This document shows, one piece after another, positions 43,378 to 53,053 of a DNA stretch of 64,000 nucleotides. Made by a program: the position numbers and the translations under genes. Positions within the stretch are counted from its first letter, which is position 1; every line of letters starts with the position of its first letter. The notes below the pieces were generated by a model that saw nothing but the letters and a program-made list of their open reading frames with translations, searched no databases and was not told the DNA's origin. This DNA comes from Gemmatimonadota bacterium (GTDB lineage Bacteria; Gemmatimonadota; Gemmatimonadetes; Longimicrobiales; Gaopeijiaceae). The DNA is taken from assembly GCA_022571515.1 (NCBI GenBank), contig JACZXQ010000008.1, positions 80,590-144,589 on the forward strand, given 5' to 3'.

Positions 43378-44943
43378 CTACCGGAGCTTGAACCTCTGGA
43401 TCTTCCCAGTGGCGGTCTTGGGAAGCTCTTCGAGAAACTCGATCCACCTCGGCCGCTTGTAGGCCTCCATCTCGCTGATACAGTGCTGCGTCAGTTCCTC
43501 GGCCAGGTCGTCGGAGGCGTCGTACCCGGGGCTCAAGACCACGTAGGCCTTTGGCTTGATGAGGTTGGCCCGGTCGCCGATTCCCACGACCGCACACTCG
43601 AGCACCGCGTCATGTTCTATGAGGGTGCTTTCCACCTCGACGGGAGAGACCCAGATGCCTCCCACCTTGAGCATGTCGTCCGAGCGGCCGGCATGCCAGT
43701 AATACCCATCGCCGTCGATGTAGTACTTGTCGCCAGTGAAGAGCCACTCACCCTGGAACGTCTCTCGGCTTTTCGCCGAGTCATGCAAGTAGGAGAGCGC
43801 GGCGGTTTCGCCCTTCACCAACAGGTTGCCCACCTGACCCTCTTCCACGGGGCTGCCCGACTCGTCTACGATGGCGAGATCGTAGCCCTCCATCTTCCGG
43901 CCGGTGCTGCCTGGCCGTATCCGGCCGGGGCGGTTCGACAGAAAGATGTGGAAGTTCTCGGTCGACCCGATTCCGTCGATGATGTCCACGCCCACGATGC
44001 CCTGCCAGCGGTGCCAGAGTGCGGCCGGAAGGGCCTCGCCCGCGGACACGCATACCCGCAGTGTGGAAAGGTCGTGGTTCGTGGTGAGGCCTTCCACGGC
44101 CAGCGCCGCCGCGTATCCGGTGGGCGCGCTGTACAGGATGGTCGGCCGAAAGCGCTCGATCATCCCGAGAACGGTGTCCGCCTCTCGCGGGCTCTCCGGG
44201 AATAGCACGGTCTGTGCCCCCACGTACCACGGGAAGATCAGGTTGCCTCCGAGACCGAAGGTGAAGAACAGCCGGGCCACCGACAGGGTTCGATCGGCGG
44301 ACTCGATGCCCAGCACGTTCACTCCCCAGAGCTCGGCGGCGAGCAGGGGGTCCTTGTGCGAGTGGAGGATCCCTTTCGGCTGCCCGGTCGTGCCGCTCGA
44401 GTAGTTGAGGATGGCGAAGTCGTCACGGTGCGTGGGCGCGGCCTCGGCGGTCTCGGGTTCGTCGGCGATCCACTCGCTGTAGGAGCGGTCGCCTTCCCGT
44501 GTGGCATTCCCGATCACGACCACATATTCGAGGAAGGGGAGTTCGTCCCTTACCTGATTGAACGTCTCGAGAAGCCCCTCGTGCACGATCGCAACGCACG
44601 CGCGACCGTCGTGGAGCACGTAGCGAAGCCCTTCGGGAGTAAGCAGCGTATTCGTTCCCAGCGCGACCAAGCCGCCCTTGACCGTTCCGAAGAAGCACGT
44701 CGCCCATTCTGCACAGTCGGGCGAAACGATCGCGACCGTGCCTCCCGCCTTCATGCCCGTCGCGCGAAGCGCGTTGGTTACCTGGTTGGCCTCGGCGGAA
44801 ACCTCGGCGAACGTCATCTGGCGATCGGGTGAGAGCAGGGCGAGGCGATCGGCGGACTCGGCCAGGTTCCGCTCCAGGATCTCCACCAGGTTGTAGTGGA
44901 GGGGAACGTCGGCGGTGCGGCTTGCTCGTACGGGGGCGCTCAT
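43378..44943 (-). CDS. Benzoate-CoA-ligase-like enzyme (second copy)
   Basis: A 521-residue ANL-superfamily ligase. It has the P-loop YSSGTTGQPKG near 190, DGIGSTENFHIFLSNRPG near 325, and the C-terminal Lys in LPKTATGKIQRFKL. Like the ligase at 7642 it shows the benzoate-CoA-ligase pattern (ARLFFTFGLGGNLIFPWYVG), but the two are clearly diverged. It stands alone, not in an aromatic operon, so its acid substrate is open: benzoate, a hydroxy- or aminobenzoate, or another aryl acid. Confidence 0.85.
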   Translation of the reverse strand: MSAPVRASRTADVPLHYNLVEILERNLAESADRLALLSPDRQMTFAEVSAEANQVTNALRATGMKAGGTVAIVSPDCAEWATCFFGTVKGGLVALGTNTLLTPEGLRYVLHDGRACVAIVHEGLLETFNQVRDELPFLEYVVVIGNATREGDRSYSEWIADEPETAEAAPTHRDDFAILNYSSGTTGQPKGILHSHKDPLLAAELWGVNVLGIESADRTLSVARLFFTFGLGGNLIFPWYVGAQTVLFPESPREADTVLGMIERFRPTILYSAPTGYAAALAVEGLTTNHDLSTLRVCVSAGEALPAALWHRWQGIVGVDIIDGIGSTENFHIFLSNRPGRIRPGSTGRKMEGYDLAIVDESGSPVEEGQVGNLLVKGETAALSYLHDSAKSRETFQGEWLFTGDKYYIDGDGYYWHAGRSDDMLKVGGIWVSPVEVESTLIEHDAVLECAVVGIGDRANLIKPKAYVVLSPGYDASDDLAEELTQHCISEMEAYKRPRWIEFLEELPKTATGKIQRFKLR

Positions 44944-44983
44944 GCCCGCAGCCTACGGCGGATACCGCCGTATCGCTAGGATT

Positions 44984-46147
44984 TTAGGACGGCGGCGGAC
45001 GGAGCCAGTGCGAGAACACCACCGCCCGGCCTGGCTCCACGACCCTGAGGAGCACGGAGTCGTCGGTCATGAAGTCGATAACCATGAAGCCCGGGCGAGC
45101 ATCGGCGAACAGGGTTTGGTCGTTCTTGTCCACCGGTGTCGCCTTCGAGGCGGACCCGGCCCCGCTGACCAGCACGTACCGCGCGGATCCGGTACCCTCG
45201 AAAACCTGAAGCGAATGGTCGTGCCCGGCCGCATAGACCAGCGGGCGGCCGGCCGCCATGGCCGCGTCGAGCATGCTCCTCATATCCCGATTCTTGGAGT
45301 GCTGGAGACTCTGTCGGGTGCGGGTGAGCGGCTTGTAGATCCAGTGGTAGAGCGATCCCAAAACGGGCAGTGGGAACCAGGCGCGTCCACGAGCATTCCG
45401 GAGCGGGAACAGGTGGTCCTTCCACGAGGGGCCGTCCGCGTGTATGCCCTCGCTCTGAAGAGGATGGTGGGCCACGACCACGACGTCCCCGTCGGCCTCC
45501 GCGAGCATCGACTCCAAGCCGCGGGCGACGGCTGCCGTGTCGCCGGCCGAGCAGGCCGTCGTGGGCTTGGCGTATCGGTGGAGCCACCATTGGGTGTCCA
45601 GGGCCACGACCGACACGCCGGCGAGTCCCGGGACCAAGGCCGGTCCCGGGCATCCATCTTCCGGAAGCCAAAGCAGCCGCTCCGGATCGGACTCTGTGAC
45701 GAGGCGGGCCTGGCGCAGCACGGCCTGATGACCGTCCGGCCCCGATTCATCCCAGTCATGGTTGCCGGGTACGAACAGCCCGCGCGCTCGATCACCCAAC
45801 GTCGCGATCAGTGCCGCGAGCCGCCGCTCGGCCTCGGCCCTACCGGGGCCTCCGGGCGGAAGTCCTCGCTCGTAGATGTTGTCGCCCAGGAAGACGACCA
45901 GGGTTCGGTCCGGCACCGAGGCCACGGTGTCGGCGAGCGCCTCGAGTACCGGTTCGCCTCCCTCGGCCGGCGCGCCCGCGTCTCCCAACAGCACGATGCG
46001 CTGTCGCACGCTCCGCGGCACGGGGTGGGTGACCGGTTGCGGGGAGCTATCCGAGTAATACGGTCGAGCCGGCACGCACGACACCGTGACCAGCACGCTC
46101 GCCAGAATCCAGGGGACTCGGGAGTGGGTCGTAGGTAGGGGTCGCAT
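44984..46147 (-). CDS. Metallophosphoesterase (calcineurin-like), exported
   Basis: A 387-residue protein with a lipoprotein-type signal, ILASVLVTVSCVPA. Metallophosphoesterase motifs run in order: LLGDAG near 52, VVFLGDNIYERG near 83, FVPGNHDWDESG near 120, VVVAHHPLQSEG near 215, and YAAGHDHSLQVF near 290. It binds two metals and would hydrolyse phosphoesters in the periplasm. Its ATG overlaps the stop of the upstream membrane protein gene (TGATG), so the two are coupled. Confidence 0.9.
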   Translation of the reverse strand: MRPLPTTHSRVPWILASVLVTVSCVPARPYYSDSSPQPVTHPVPRSVRQRIVLLGDAGAPAEGGEPVLEALADTVASVPDRTLVVFLGDNIYERGLPPGGPGRAEAERRLAALIATLGDRARGLFVPGNHDWDESGPDGHQAVLRQARLVTESDPERLLWLPEDGCPGPALVPGLAGVSVVALDTQWWLHRYAKPTTACSAGDTAAVARGLESMLAEADGDVVVVAHHPLQSEGIHADGPSWKDHLFPLRNARGRAWFPLPVLGSLYHWIYKPLTRTRQSLQHSKNRDMRSMLDAAMAAGRPLVYAAGHDHSLQVFEGTGSARYVLVSGAGSASKATPVDKNDQTLFADARPGFMVIDFMTDDSVLLRVVEPGRAVVFSHWLRPPPS

Positions 46148-46827
46148 CAGAATCGCCGTGCTCTCCGGTCGCAGGTGAGGTCCATCTGCGTTGCCTGTGA
46201 ACGATCCAATACCACGAGGCACTCGGCGGTGCTCCGCACGTGGCTGGCCCGGGCCGAAAAGCTCGTCGGGTCCGCATGGTCGACGACCATGAACACACCC
46301 AAGGCCGGGAAGAAACTGATAGACCGAAGGTCGGCGGAGAAGGTCGCCGAGCGAACGTGCTCCCGTTCCTGAGCCTGCACGAGCGCGACGAGATCGGACC
46401 AGGCCATTGCCTGATAGGCGTCCGCTGCACGCTCGGTCCGCATCCAGATGGGGTTCGAGACGCCGGAGAGTGCGATCGTGCCGGCCGCCAGCCAGGGAAC
46501 GAGCCGGGAGTAGTCTATGGTGGCCGATGCATCCCGCCGGGCGTGCGCACGAGCCTCCGAGAACAGGCCTATCCCGCCGCCCACGCCGATCCCGGCCACC
46601 AGGCCGTAACGCACGAATCTTTCGAGGAGCCAGCCGGCGTATCCGGCCCAACCTGGCAAGGGCTGGAGGCCGGTGGGTTGCACCAGAGCACCGAGGCCAC
46701 CTCCCAGCGTGGCCGCGAGCAATACGGTGCGCCATACGGGGCGATCTTCCTGCAGGCTGCCCCGAACCGCGAGCAGTGCCACGACCGATCCGGCCGCCGG
46801 CCACCAGGCCCCGATTTGTGGAATCAC
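46147..46827 (-). CDS. Membrane protein of unknown function coupled to the metallophosphoesterase
   Basis: A 226-residue protein with three or four hydrophobic segments in the first 115 residues and a soluble C-terminal half (about 110 residues, beginning WMRTERAADAYQAM). The hydrophobic reading continues about 12 codons upstream of the GTG at 46827 (LFTLYAVLCVTAGLATLS), so the true start probably lies nearer 46863 and uses a rare codon; no ATG is available before dnaE ends. No family recognised. Confidence 0.6.
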   Translation of the reverse strand: MIPQIGAWWPAAGSVVALLAVRGSLQEDRPVWRTVLLAATLGGGLGALVQPTGLQPLPGWAGYAGWLLERFVRYGLVAGIGVGGGIGLFSEARAHARRDASATIDYSRLVPWLAAGTIALSGVSNPIWMRTERAADAYQAMAWSDLVALVQAQEREHVRSATFSADLRSISFFPALGVFMVVDHADPTSFSARASHVRSTAECLVVLDRSQATQMDLTCDRRARRF

Positions 46828-46885
46828 GGACAGGGTCGCGAGTCCGGCCGTGACGCACAGGACGGCGTAGAGCGTGAACAGGACT

Positions 46886-49800
46886 CTAGGGTGCCGGAGG
46901 TGTGGAGCGGACGCGGATGAGCCGCACGTGGCCCTTGCCGAACATCTCCTGTAGATCGTAGAGCGTCTCGTTGCTCGGATCCACCTTCAGGCTCCGCGAC
47001 CGGAATCGCGATGCTTCAACTCCGTTGCCGCTTCCAAGGCGGAGCTCGACCGGCGCGTCACCGGGGTGGGCAGCGAGCACCTCTTTCGCGTCGTGAAACA
47101 CGGTGTCCGCCCACTTGGAGTCTTCCGGCAACTCGATCTCGAGGGCGAGCTGGCCGCTGTTCGGCACCCCGTCCAGCGACACCGCCTCGTCCAGGAAGAT
47201 GGGTGGGTTCTCCTCGTCACGCTCGCGGCCGCTGACCTTTCCGTTGATCAGGACGACCGCGTCCTGCTGGAGAACCTCCTTATAGGTCTGCCAGGTCTCT
47301 TTGAAGGCGAGCACCGTGGCCGTCCCGTGAAAGTCCTCCACTATGATCTTGCCCCACTCCGAGTGATCGCGGCGTGAGATCTGCCGTTGCACCTTGGTCA
47401 CGACGCACGCCAACTCGACCGCTTGCCCGGCCCGGTCCTTGAGACTGGACGTGTTCACGGGAGCGAACGCCCTCACCACCTCGCGGTGCCGGTCGAGTGG
47501 GTGGCCCGAGATGAAGAAGCCGAGCGCCTCTTTCTCGCGTACCAGGCGCTCCTGCTCGGACCACTCCGGAACGGCGGGGAGTTCGGGGTCGTTCGCCTGG
47601 AGGGAGGTATCGGCTCCATCGAACAATGATCCCTGGCCGGCCTCCTCGTCGGACTTGCGGGCTTGGATCTCGGAGTAGGCCGTGTCGAGCCCGGCGAGTA
47701 ATTGCGAGCGATGTCCGAACGAATCCAGTGCGCCCGCCGCGATGAGTGCCTCGGTCGCCCTCTTGTTGAGGGCACGCAGATCGACGCGCTCGAGAAAGTC
47801 GAAGAGCGATTCGAACGAACCGCCGGCACGGGCATCGAGGATCGACTTCACGGCCGAGGCGCCCACGCCTTTGACGGCTCCCAGGCCGAATCGGATCTGT
47901 ATCTCGCCCACGGGTGTGAACTTCCAGCCGGACTCGTTCACATCGGGAGCGAGAACCTCGATGGCGTCGTCCATCTGAGGCAGACAACGCATGATGTCGC
48001 GACATTCCGCGATGTACTTGACCACGTCGTCCGTGCTGGAGAGCACGGCCGACAGCATGGCTGCCATGAACTCCGCGGGGTAGTGGGCCTTGAGCCATGC
48101 CGTATGGTAGGACAGCAGGGAGTACGCCGCGGAGTGTGACTTGTTGAACCCGTAGCGTCCGAACGTCTCGATCTGGTCGGCGAGTTCCGCCGCCGTGCGC
48201 TTCTCCACTCCGCGCTCCACGCATCGCTCGGTGAACCGGTCCAGCTCCGCACGGATGAGCTTGGCGTCCTTCTTTCCCATCGCTTTCCTGAGCACGTCGG
48301 CTTCGCCGAGGCTGTAGCCCGCCAGGATGTTCGCGATGCGCATCACCTGCTCTTGATAGACGATGATGCCGTGGGTCGGCTTCAGGAGCTCCTCGAGGTC
48401 CGGGTGAGCGTAGCGGATCTCTTCCCGTCCCAGCTTCCGGCGGATGTAGGCGTCGGTCATCCCGCTATCCAGCGGACCGGGCCGGATGAGCGCGTTCAAC
48501 GCCACGAGGTCGTCGAAGCGGTCACATTTCATGGCGCGAAGCTTGTCTACGGCCAGACTGGACTCGAACTGGAACACTCCGGCGCTCCCGCCGCGCGCGA
48601 GCATGCGGAACACCGCGGGGTCGTCCAGCGGCACGTCGTCCATCGACTCGTAGACTTCACCGGTCTCCGAATGTTTGAGCGCCCCCACCCTGGCCTTCAC
48701 CGACTCGACCGCGTCGTGGATCACGGTCAGTGTTTTCAGGCCGAGGAAGTCCATCTTGAGCATGCCCACATCTTCGAGGCAGTTCATGTCGTACTGAGTG
48801 ACATAGATCGCTTCGGCGCCGCTTCCACCGTTCTTTCCGGTCTGAATGCAGATCGGCACGTAGTCGTCCAAGGGACCGGGGGCGATCACGACGCCCGCTG
48901 CGTGCACCGAGGAATGTCGTGAGAGACCCTCGAGTGTCATCGAGTAGTCGAAGAGCTGCTGGTAGCGTCCGCCCTCCTCGTAGAGTTCCTTCACCTCCTT
49001 GAGTTCTGTGACCGCCTGCTCTACGGTGAACGCCTGGCCCGGCGTGTTCGGAATCATCTTGGCGATGCGGTCGGTTTCGGAGGGCTCGAACCCGAGCGTC
49101 CGCCCGACATCCCGGATCACCGCTCTGCTCTTCATGGTGCCGAACGTAATGATCTGCCCGACTGCGTTCTGACCGTACTTCCGCTTCACGTAATCGATGA
49201 CCTCGCCGCGCCGCTCATAGCAGAAGTCGATGTCGATGTCGGGCATCGAGATCCGCTCTGGATTCAGGAATCGCTCGAAGAGCAGGTCGAAACGCATCGG
49301 ATCGATGTTCGTGATGGCGAGTGAGTAGGCTACGATGGACCCGGCGGCGGACCCGCGCCCCGGTCCCACCGGTATCCCATGCCGCCGCGCCCAGTCGATG
49401 AAATCCCAGGTGATCAAGAAGTATCCGGTGTATCCGGTGTCCGTGATCACGCCCAGCTCGTAGTCCAGTCTCGCCTGGATCTCAGGAGTCAACGTCTCGC
49501 CGTAACGGACCTTGGCTCCCTCGGTAGCGAGATGAATCAAGTAGGCGTTCTCATCCTTGCGGTCTTCCGGGAGAGGGAAGGCCGGCAGGTGGTAGCTACG
49601 CTCGAACGAGAGATCGACCTGGTCGGCAATCGCCAGCGTATTCTCGAGCACGTCGGGCCGGTCTGGGAAGCGCTCAGCGATCTCCTGCGCGCTCTTGAAA
49701 TACAGGCCGTCGTCGTAGCGCATTCGGTTTGGGTCACTGCGATCTTTACCCAGGCCGATGCACAAGAGCACGTCGTGGGCTTCGTGATCCTCTTTCTTCA

Positions 49801-50428
49801 GGAAGTGCGAGTCGTTGGTGGCGACGACGGGCAACCCCATCTCGTCCGCGAGGGCGAACACTCGTTCGTTCAGTTGCGCCTGGCCGTCGGTGTCGTGCGC
49901 CTGCACCTCCAGGTAGTAGCGGTCCTTGAACGTTTCGGCGTACCAGGCGGCCGCTTCCCGGGCGCCCTCCGGGTTGTCGGCCGTCAGGTGGCGCGCGACC
50001 TCACCCGCCATGCAGGCGGAGCTCACGATCAACCCCCCCGAGTGGCGGGCCAGCACTTCCCGGTCCACACGCGGGCGGTGGTAGAAGCCCTCCGTGTATC
50101 CGATGGAAGACAGCTTTACCAGGTTCTTGTAGCCCTCCATGTCCCGGGCCAGAATCACGAGGTGGTAGTAGGCCCTTTCTCCCTGACCGGCTTTGGAGCG
50201 GTCTCGGCGGTCGCCGGGCGCGACGTAGGCCTCCATGCCGATGATCGGCTTGAGGCCGGCGGCGCTGGCCTCTTTTTGGAAGGTCCACACGCCGAACAGG
50301 CATCCGTGGTCCGTGAGCGCGAGCGCCGGCATCTCGAACTCCTGGGCCTGCCGGATCAGGTCCGTGATGCGATTCGCGCCGTCGAGTAGGGAGTATTCGG
50401 AGTGGCAGTGGAGATGGACGAAGCTCAC
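46886..50428 (-). CDS. dnaE: DNA polymerase III alpha subunit
   Basis: A full-length 1180-residue DnaE. Residues 1-280 are the PHP domain (FVHLHCHSEYSLLDGANRI). The polymerase active-site aspartates lie in RISMPDIDIDFCYERRGEV near 405 and in the GPGRGSAAGS region before it. The tau/beta-binding C-terminal part includes the OB fold (VELACVVTKVQRQISRR). It is the replicative polymerase of the cell. The gene stands alone, as usual. The start at 50428, MSFVHLHCHSEYS, is unambiguous. Confidence 0.97.
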   Translation of the reverse strand: MSFVHLHCHSEYSLLDGANRITDLIRQAQEFEMPALALTDHGCLFGVWTFQKEASAAGLKPIIGMEAYVAPGDRRDRSKAGQGERAYYHLVILARDMEGYKNLVKLSSIGYTEGFYHRPRVDREVLARHSGGLIVSSACMAGEVARHLTADNPEGAREAAAWYAETFKDRYYLEVQAHDTDGQAQLNERVFALADEMGLPVVATNDSHFLKKEDHEAHDVLLCIGLGKDRSDPNRMRYDDGLYFKSAQEIAERFPDRPDVLENTLAIADQVDLSFERSYHLPAFPLPEDRKDENAYLIHLATEGAKVRYGETLTPEIQARLDYELGVITDTGYTGYFLITWDFIDWARRHGIPVGPGRGSAAGSIVAYSLAITNIDPMRFDLLFERFLNPERISMPDIDIDFCYERRGEVIDYVKRKYGQNAVGQIITFGTMKSRAVIRDVGRTLGFEPSETDRIAKMIPNTPGQAFTVEQAVTELKEVKELYEEGGRYQQLFDYSMTLEGLSRHSSVHAAGVVIAPGPLDDYVPICIQTGKNGGSGAEAIYVTQYDMNCLEDVGMLKMDFLGLKTLTVIHDAVESVKARVGALKHSETGEVYESMDDVPLDDPAVFRMLARGGSAGVFQFESSLAVDKLRAMKCDRFDDLVALNALIRPGPLDSGMTDAYIRRKLGREEIRYAHPDLEELLKPTHGIIVYQEQVMRIANILAGYSLGEADVLRKAMGKKDAKLIRAELDRFTERCVERGVEKRTAAELADQIETFGRYGFNKSHSAAYSLLSYHTAWLKAHYPAEFMAAMLSAVLSSTDDVVKYIAECRDIMRCLPQMDDAIEVLAPDVNESGWKFTPVGEIQIRFGLGAVKGVGASAVKSILDARAGGSFESLFDFLERVDLRALNKRATEALIAAGALDSFGHRSQLLAGLDTAYSEIQARKSDEEAGQGSLFDGADTSLQANDPELPAVPEWSEQERLVREKEALGFFISGHPLDRHREVVRAFAPVNTSSLKDRAGQAVELACVVTKVQRQISRRDHSEWGKIIVEDFHGTATVLAFKETWQTYKEVLQQDAVVLINGKVSGRERDEENPPIFLDEAVSLDGVPNSGQLALEIELPEDSKWADTVFHDAKEVLAAHPGDAPVELRLGSGNGVEASRFRSRSLKVDPSNETLYDLQEMFGKGHVRLIRVRSTPPAP

Positions 50429-50532
50429 GGATTCCGCTTGTTCGGGTACTCGTTTCGTTGGGACGCAGCCCGCTCGACCCCCATAGTAATCAGCCCGCTG
50501 GTGCGCTACAAATCGAGGCGCTCCCGGATGGC

Positions 50533-51453
50533 CTAGCGGCGCGGATTAGCGACCTCAGTCGGTGGCAGCGCGCCCCGGTCGCCGCGCGGCGCAAAGACCC
50601 CACCCGTTCGCACGTCCACCGCAATCGCGCCGATCAGGCGCTCGAAAGCCTTTTCAGCCCGGCGGAGCGCCCAGCGATAGAACAGCCTGAAGGCGCGGGT
50701 CGCACCCAGAAAGCCGCCGCCTCCCCCAGCAGCGGCCAGAGCCAGAACGGGGATTATCTCGAGGCCAAGGACGGCGCCGGTGAAGACGGCGGTGAAAAAG
50801 AAAGCCGGCATAAAAGCGACCGCACCCACCCCTTGGGCCGTCATGAAGCCCACGCGCCGAGCTCGGACGAGGTGGGCGGTGATCTCGAGTTCGGTCTGCG
50901 TGCCGTCTTCTCCGACGGCCCGGAGGGACACCTCGATCTCGAGGATGCCCGCATGGTGGCGGATGTCGAAGACGGTGCTGTTCCCCTGGGTCACGAAGCC
51001 GACCTGGTTGGGCACCTCGAAGATCAACCGGCCGCCCTCGAGCGGAGATGCGCCCCGGGTACCGATCAGGTTGAACTCGTAGGGGGAGTTCGGCAAAACA
51101 CGCTGCAGTGAGGCGTAGGTCTCCTGAGGAGAAGCCTCCAGCGTGCGACGCACCGTGAGCCATTTGGGGGAGTCCTTCAGGAATCGATCGGCCCACCGGT
51201 CGAGGCGTCCACCCTCGGCTTCGGTGCGCACCTCAACGAGCGCCTGGTCCACGAATTCCGGATCGATGCCCGCATCGAGTGCGGCCTGGCGCACTACGTC
51301 TACCGCGTAGCCGGGGGTCGCGGTATCGGCCGGCACATCGCTATCCCCGTCGGACAGGTGCCCCTGGGGGTCCGCCTCAGCCTGAAGCTCGGCTGCACGC
51401 TCCCAGAGTCGGCGAGCTTCTTCCTCCGTCAACTGCCGTTTGGACGTGCTCAA
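50533..51453 (-). CDS. Hypothetical protein with two C-terminal membrane segments
   Basis: A 306-residue protein. The TTG at 51453 overlaps the stop of the upstream gene and follows a GGGAG site. Residues 5-70 are helical (LTEEEARRLWERAAELQ, then a DVVRQAALDAGIDPEFVDQAL helix pair), like the short N-terminal domain of some membrane-associated envelope proteins. The middle 120 residues are beta-rich. Two hydrophobic helices lie near 195-240 (AVAFMPAFFFTAVFTGAVLG and IIPVLALAAAGGGGGFLG). I do not recognise a named family. Confidence 0.65.
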   Translation of the reverse strand: MSTSKRQLTEEEARRLWERAAELQAEADPQGHLSDGDSDVPADTATPGYAVDVVRQAALDAGIDPEFVDQALVEVRTEAEGGRLDRWADRFLKDSPKWLTVRRTLEASPQETYASLQRVLPNSPYEFNLIGTRGASPLEGGRLIFEVPNQVGFVTQGNSTVFDIRHHAGILEIEVSLRAVGEDGTQTELEITAHLVRARRVGFMTAQGVGAVAFMPAFFFTAVFTGAVLGLEIIPVLALAAAGGGGGFLGATRAFRLFYRWALRRAEKAFERLIGAIAVDVRTGGVFAPRGDRGALPPTEVANPRR

Positions 51454-51923
51454 GGGTCTCCCGCCGCCCCGGAATCCGCATCGGAGTCGATGCCGGCATG
51501 GTAGTGCGTTAGAATGTCGAACTCGAACGCCACCTGGTTGGTCTTGCCCTTGAACAGGCCATAGTCCTCGGTAACCGGTACCTGTATGATCTGATTGAGG
51601 AGCTTGCCGGGCTCCTTCGAGTCGGGACCCGGGCACTGCACGACCTTGGTGTGGAGTCGCGTCACCTCCGGGTTCTCGTCGTCGAACACCAGATCCTGCT
51701 CCACGGCCCGGATCGTGATGTCGAGGGTCAGACGGTCCCCGCACGTGGGCGTGACCAGCGTCCAACGAGGGCGCTTTCCGGCGGCGTAGATCCGGTCCTT
51801 TCCGTTGCCGCGAATGGTGCCCCGGCGGCCGTTGAGGCCGATCACGTACAGCCAGTCCTCACCGATGAACTTGCCGGTATGACGGATCGCCTTCAGGTCC
51901 ACGACACAGATGCAGGCTGCCAT
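51450..51923 (-). CDS. Hypothetical soluble protein
   Basis: A 157-residue protein with no signal peptide or membrane segment, beginning MAACICVVDLKAIRHTGKF. It is beta-rich, with a Gly/Arg loop (GLNGRRGTIRGNGKDR). The stop overlaps the TTG start of the next gene, so the two are co-translated. No family recognised. The open frame upstream of 51923 is antisense to the sugar dehydrogenase start and is not coding. Confidence 0.6.
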   Translation of the reverse strand: MAACICVVDLKAIRHTGKFIGEDWLYVIGLNGRRGTIRGNGKDRIYAAGKRPRWTLVTPTCGDRLTLDITIRAVEQDLVFDDENPEVTRLHTKVVQCPGPDSKEPGKLLNQIIQVPVTEDYGLFKGKTNQVAFEFDILTHYHAGIDSDADSGAAGDP

Positions 51924-52015
51924 TGGAAATCCCGAGCGTTGAAGGTGTTCTACGGATAGGAAAGCGTATCGCATCGAACGGGACGCTGGCAACCCGGCCC
52001 GAACAGGAGCACTGA

Positions 52016-53032
52016 ATGAGACCCACCCACCTCGCGGTTCTCGTGTGCATGCTGCTCCCGGCATGCGGGGATTCGGGAACGAACCCCGTAGATCCTCCCG
52101 GCCTGCCGGGCCCGCAGCCTCCACCACCCGGGTTGGAGTTGGCGCTGGAGGTCGTGATCCGGAACATGGATCAGCCCGTGTTCGTCACGGCGCCTCCGGG
52201 CGACGCGAACCGTCTCTTCGTGGTCGAGCGTCCGGGCCGAATTCGTATCATTCAGAATGGCGCACTCTTGCCGCGTCCCTTCCTCGACATCGCCGACCTT
52301 ACCAGCCTCGAGGGTGAGCGTGGGCTCCTCGGGATGGCCGTCCACCCCGACTTTGCCCAAAACGGCCGGTTTTTCGTGCACTACACGGATCGCGCGTCGG
52401 GCGGCACGCGCATCGCCCGCTACAACGTGTCTGAAGATCCGGACGTGGCCGACCCGGCCTCCGGCACGATCGTGCTGGAGGTCTCGCAACCGTTCAGTAA
52501 CCACAATGGCGGCGCGATCGCATTCGGTCCGGACGGGATGCTTTACGTCGCCCTCGGCGATGGCGGATCGGGGGGTGATCCGCTGGGCCATGGGCAGAAT
52601 CGGGGAACCCTCCTGGGGGCCGTGCTCAGGATCGACATCGACTCCGGCGATCCGTTCCTGATCCCCAGGGACAATCCATTCGTCGACACTCCGGGGGCTC
52701 GTGCAGAGGTGTGGGCGTACGGCTTGAGAAACCCGTGGCGAATGTCCTTCGACCGCTCGACCGGTGACCTGTACATCGCGGACGTGGGGCAGAGCCAGGT
52801 CGAGGAGGTCAACGTTCAGCCCGCCTCGAGTCTGGGGGGAGAGAACTACGGCTGGAATACCATGGAGGGCAGCACTTGCTTCGGCGGAGGCGGTTGTGAA
52901 ACCGCTGGCCTCACCCTCCCGGTCGCCGAATACGGCCCCGGCGAGAGCATCGCCTCGTTCGGGGAAGATGGTGTGGGGGAGCTCTACATCGTCACCATCG
53001 TGGGGTCCATCCTTCGGATCGTGGGTGCGTAG
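52016..53032 (+). CDS. PQQ-dependent aldose/sugar dehydrogenase-like lipoprotein, internally shortened
   Basis: A 338-residue protein with a lipoprotein signal (LVCMLLPACGDSG). The six-bladed glucose/sorbosone dehydrogenase pattern is clear: RLFVVERPGRIRII, GLLGMAVHPDF, NHNGGAIAFGPDGMLYVALGDGG, and AYGLRNPWRMSFDRSTGDLYI, with the catalytic His in NHNGG. After TLPVAEYG the usual GGYVYRG segment and following blade, some 60-70 residues, are absent; the chain jumps to IASFGEDGVGELYIV. The frame is intact, so this is an in-frame deletion or an unusually short homologue. It would oxidise sugars in the periplasm if PQQ still binds. Confidence 0.8.
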   Translation: MRPTHLAVLVCMLLPACGDSGTNPVDPPGLPGPQPPPPGLELALEVVIRNMDQPVFVTAPPGDANRLFVVERPGRIRIIQNGALLPRPFLDIADLTSLEGERGLLGMAVHPDFAQNGRFFVHYTDRASGGTRIARYNVSEDPDVADPASGTIVLEVSQPFSNHNGGAIAFGPDGMLYVALGDGGSGGDPLGHGQNRGTLLGAVLRIDIDSGDPFLIPRDNPFVDTPGARAEVWAYGLRNPWRMSFDRSTGDLYIADVGQSQVEEVNVQPASSLGGENYGWNTMEGSTCFGGGGCETAGLTLPVAEYGPGESIASFGEDGVGELYIVTIVGSILRIVGA

Positions 53033-53053
53033 GGGGGTTGTACCGAGCTTGCT

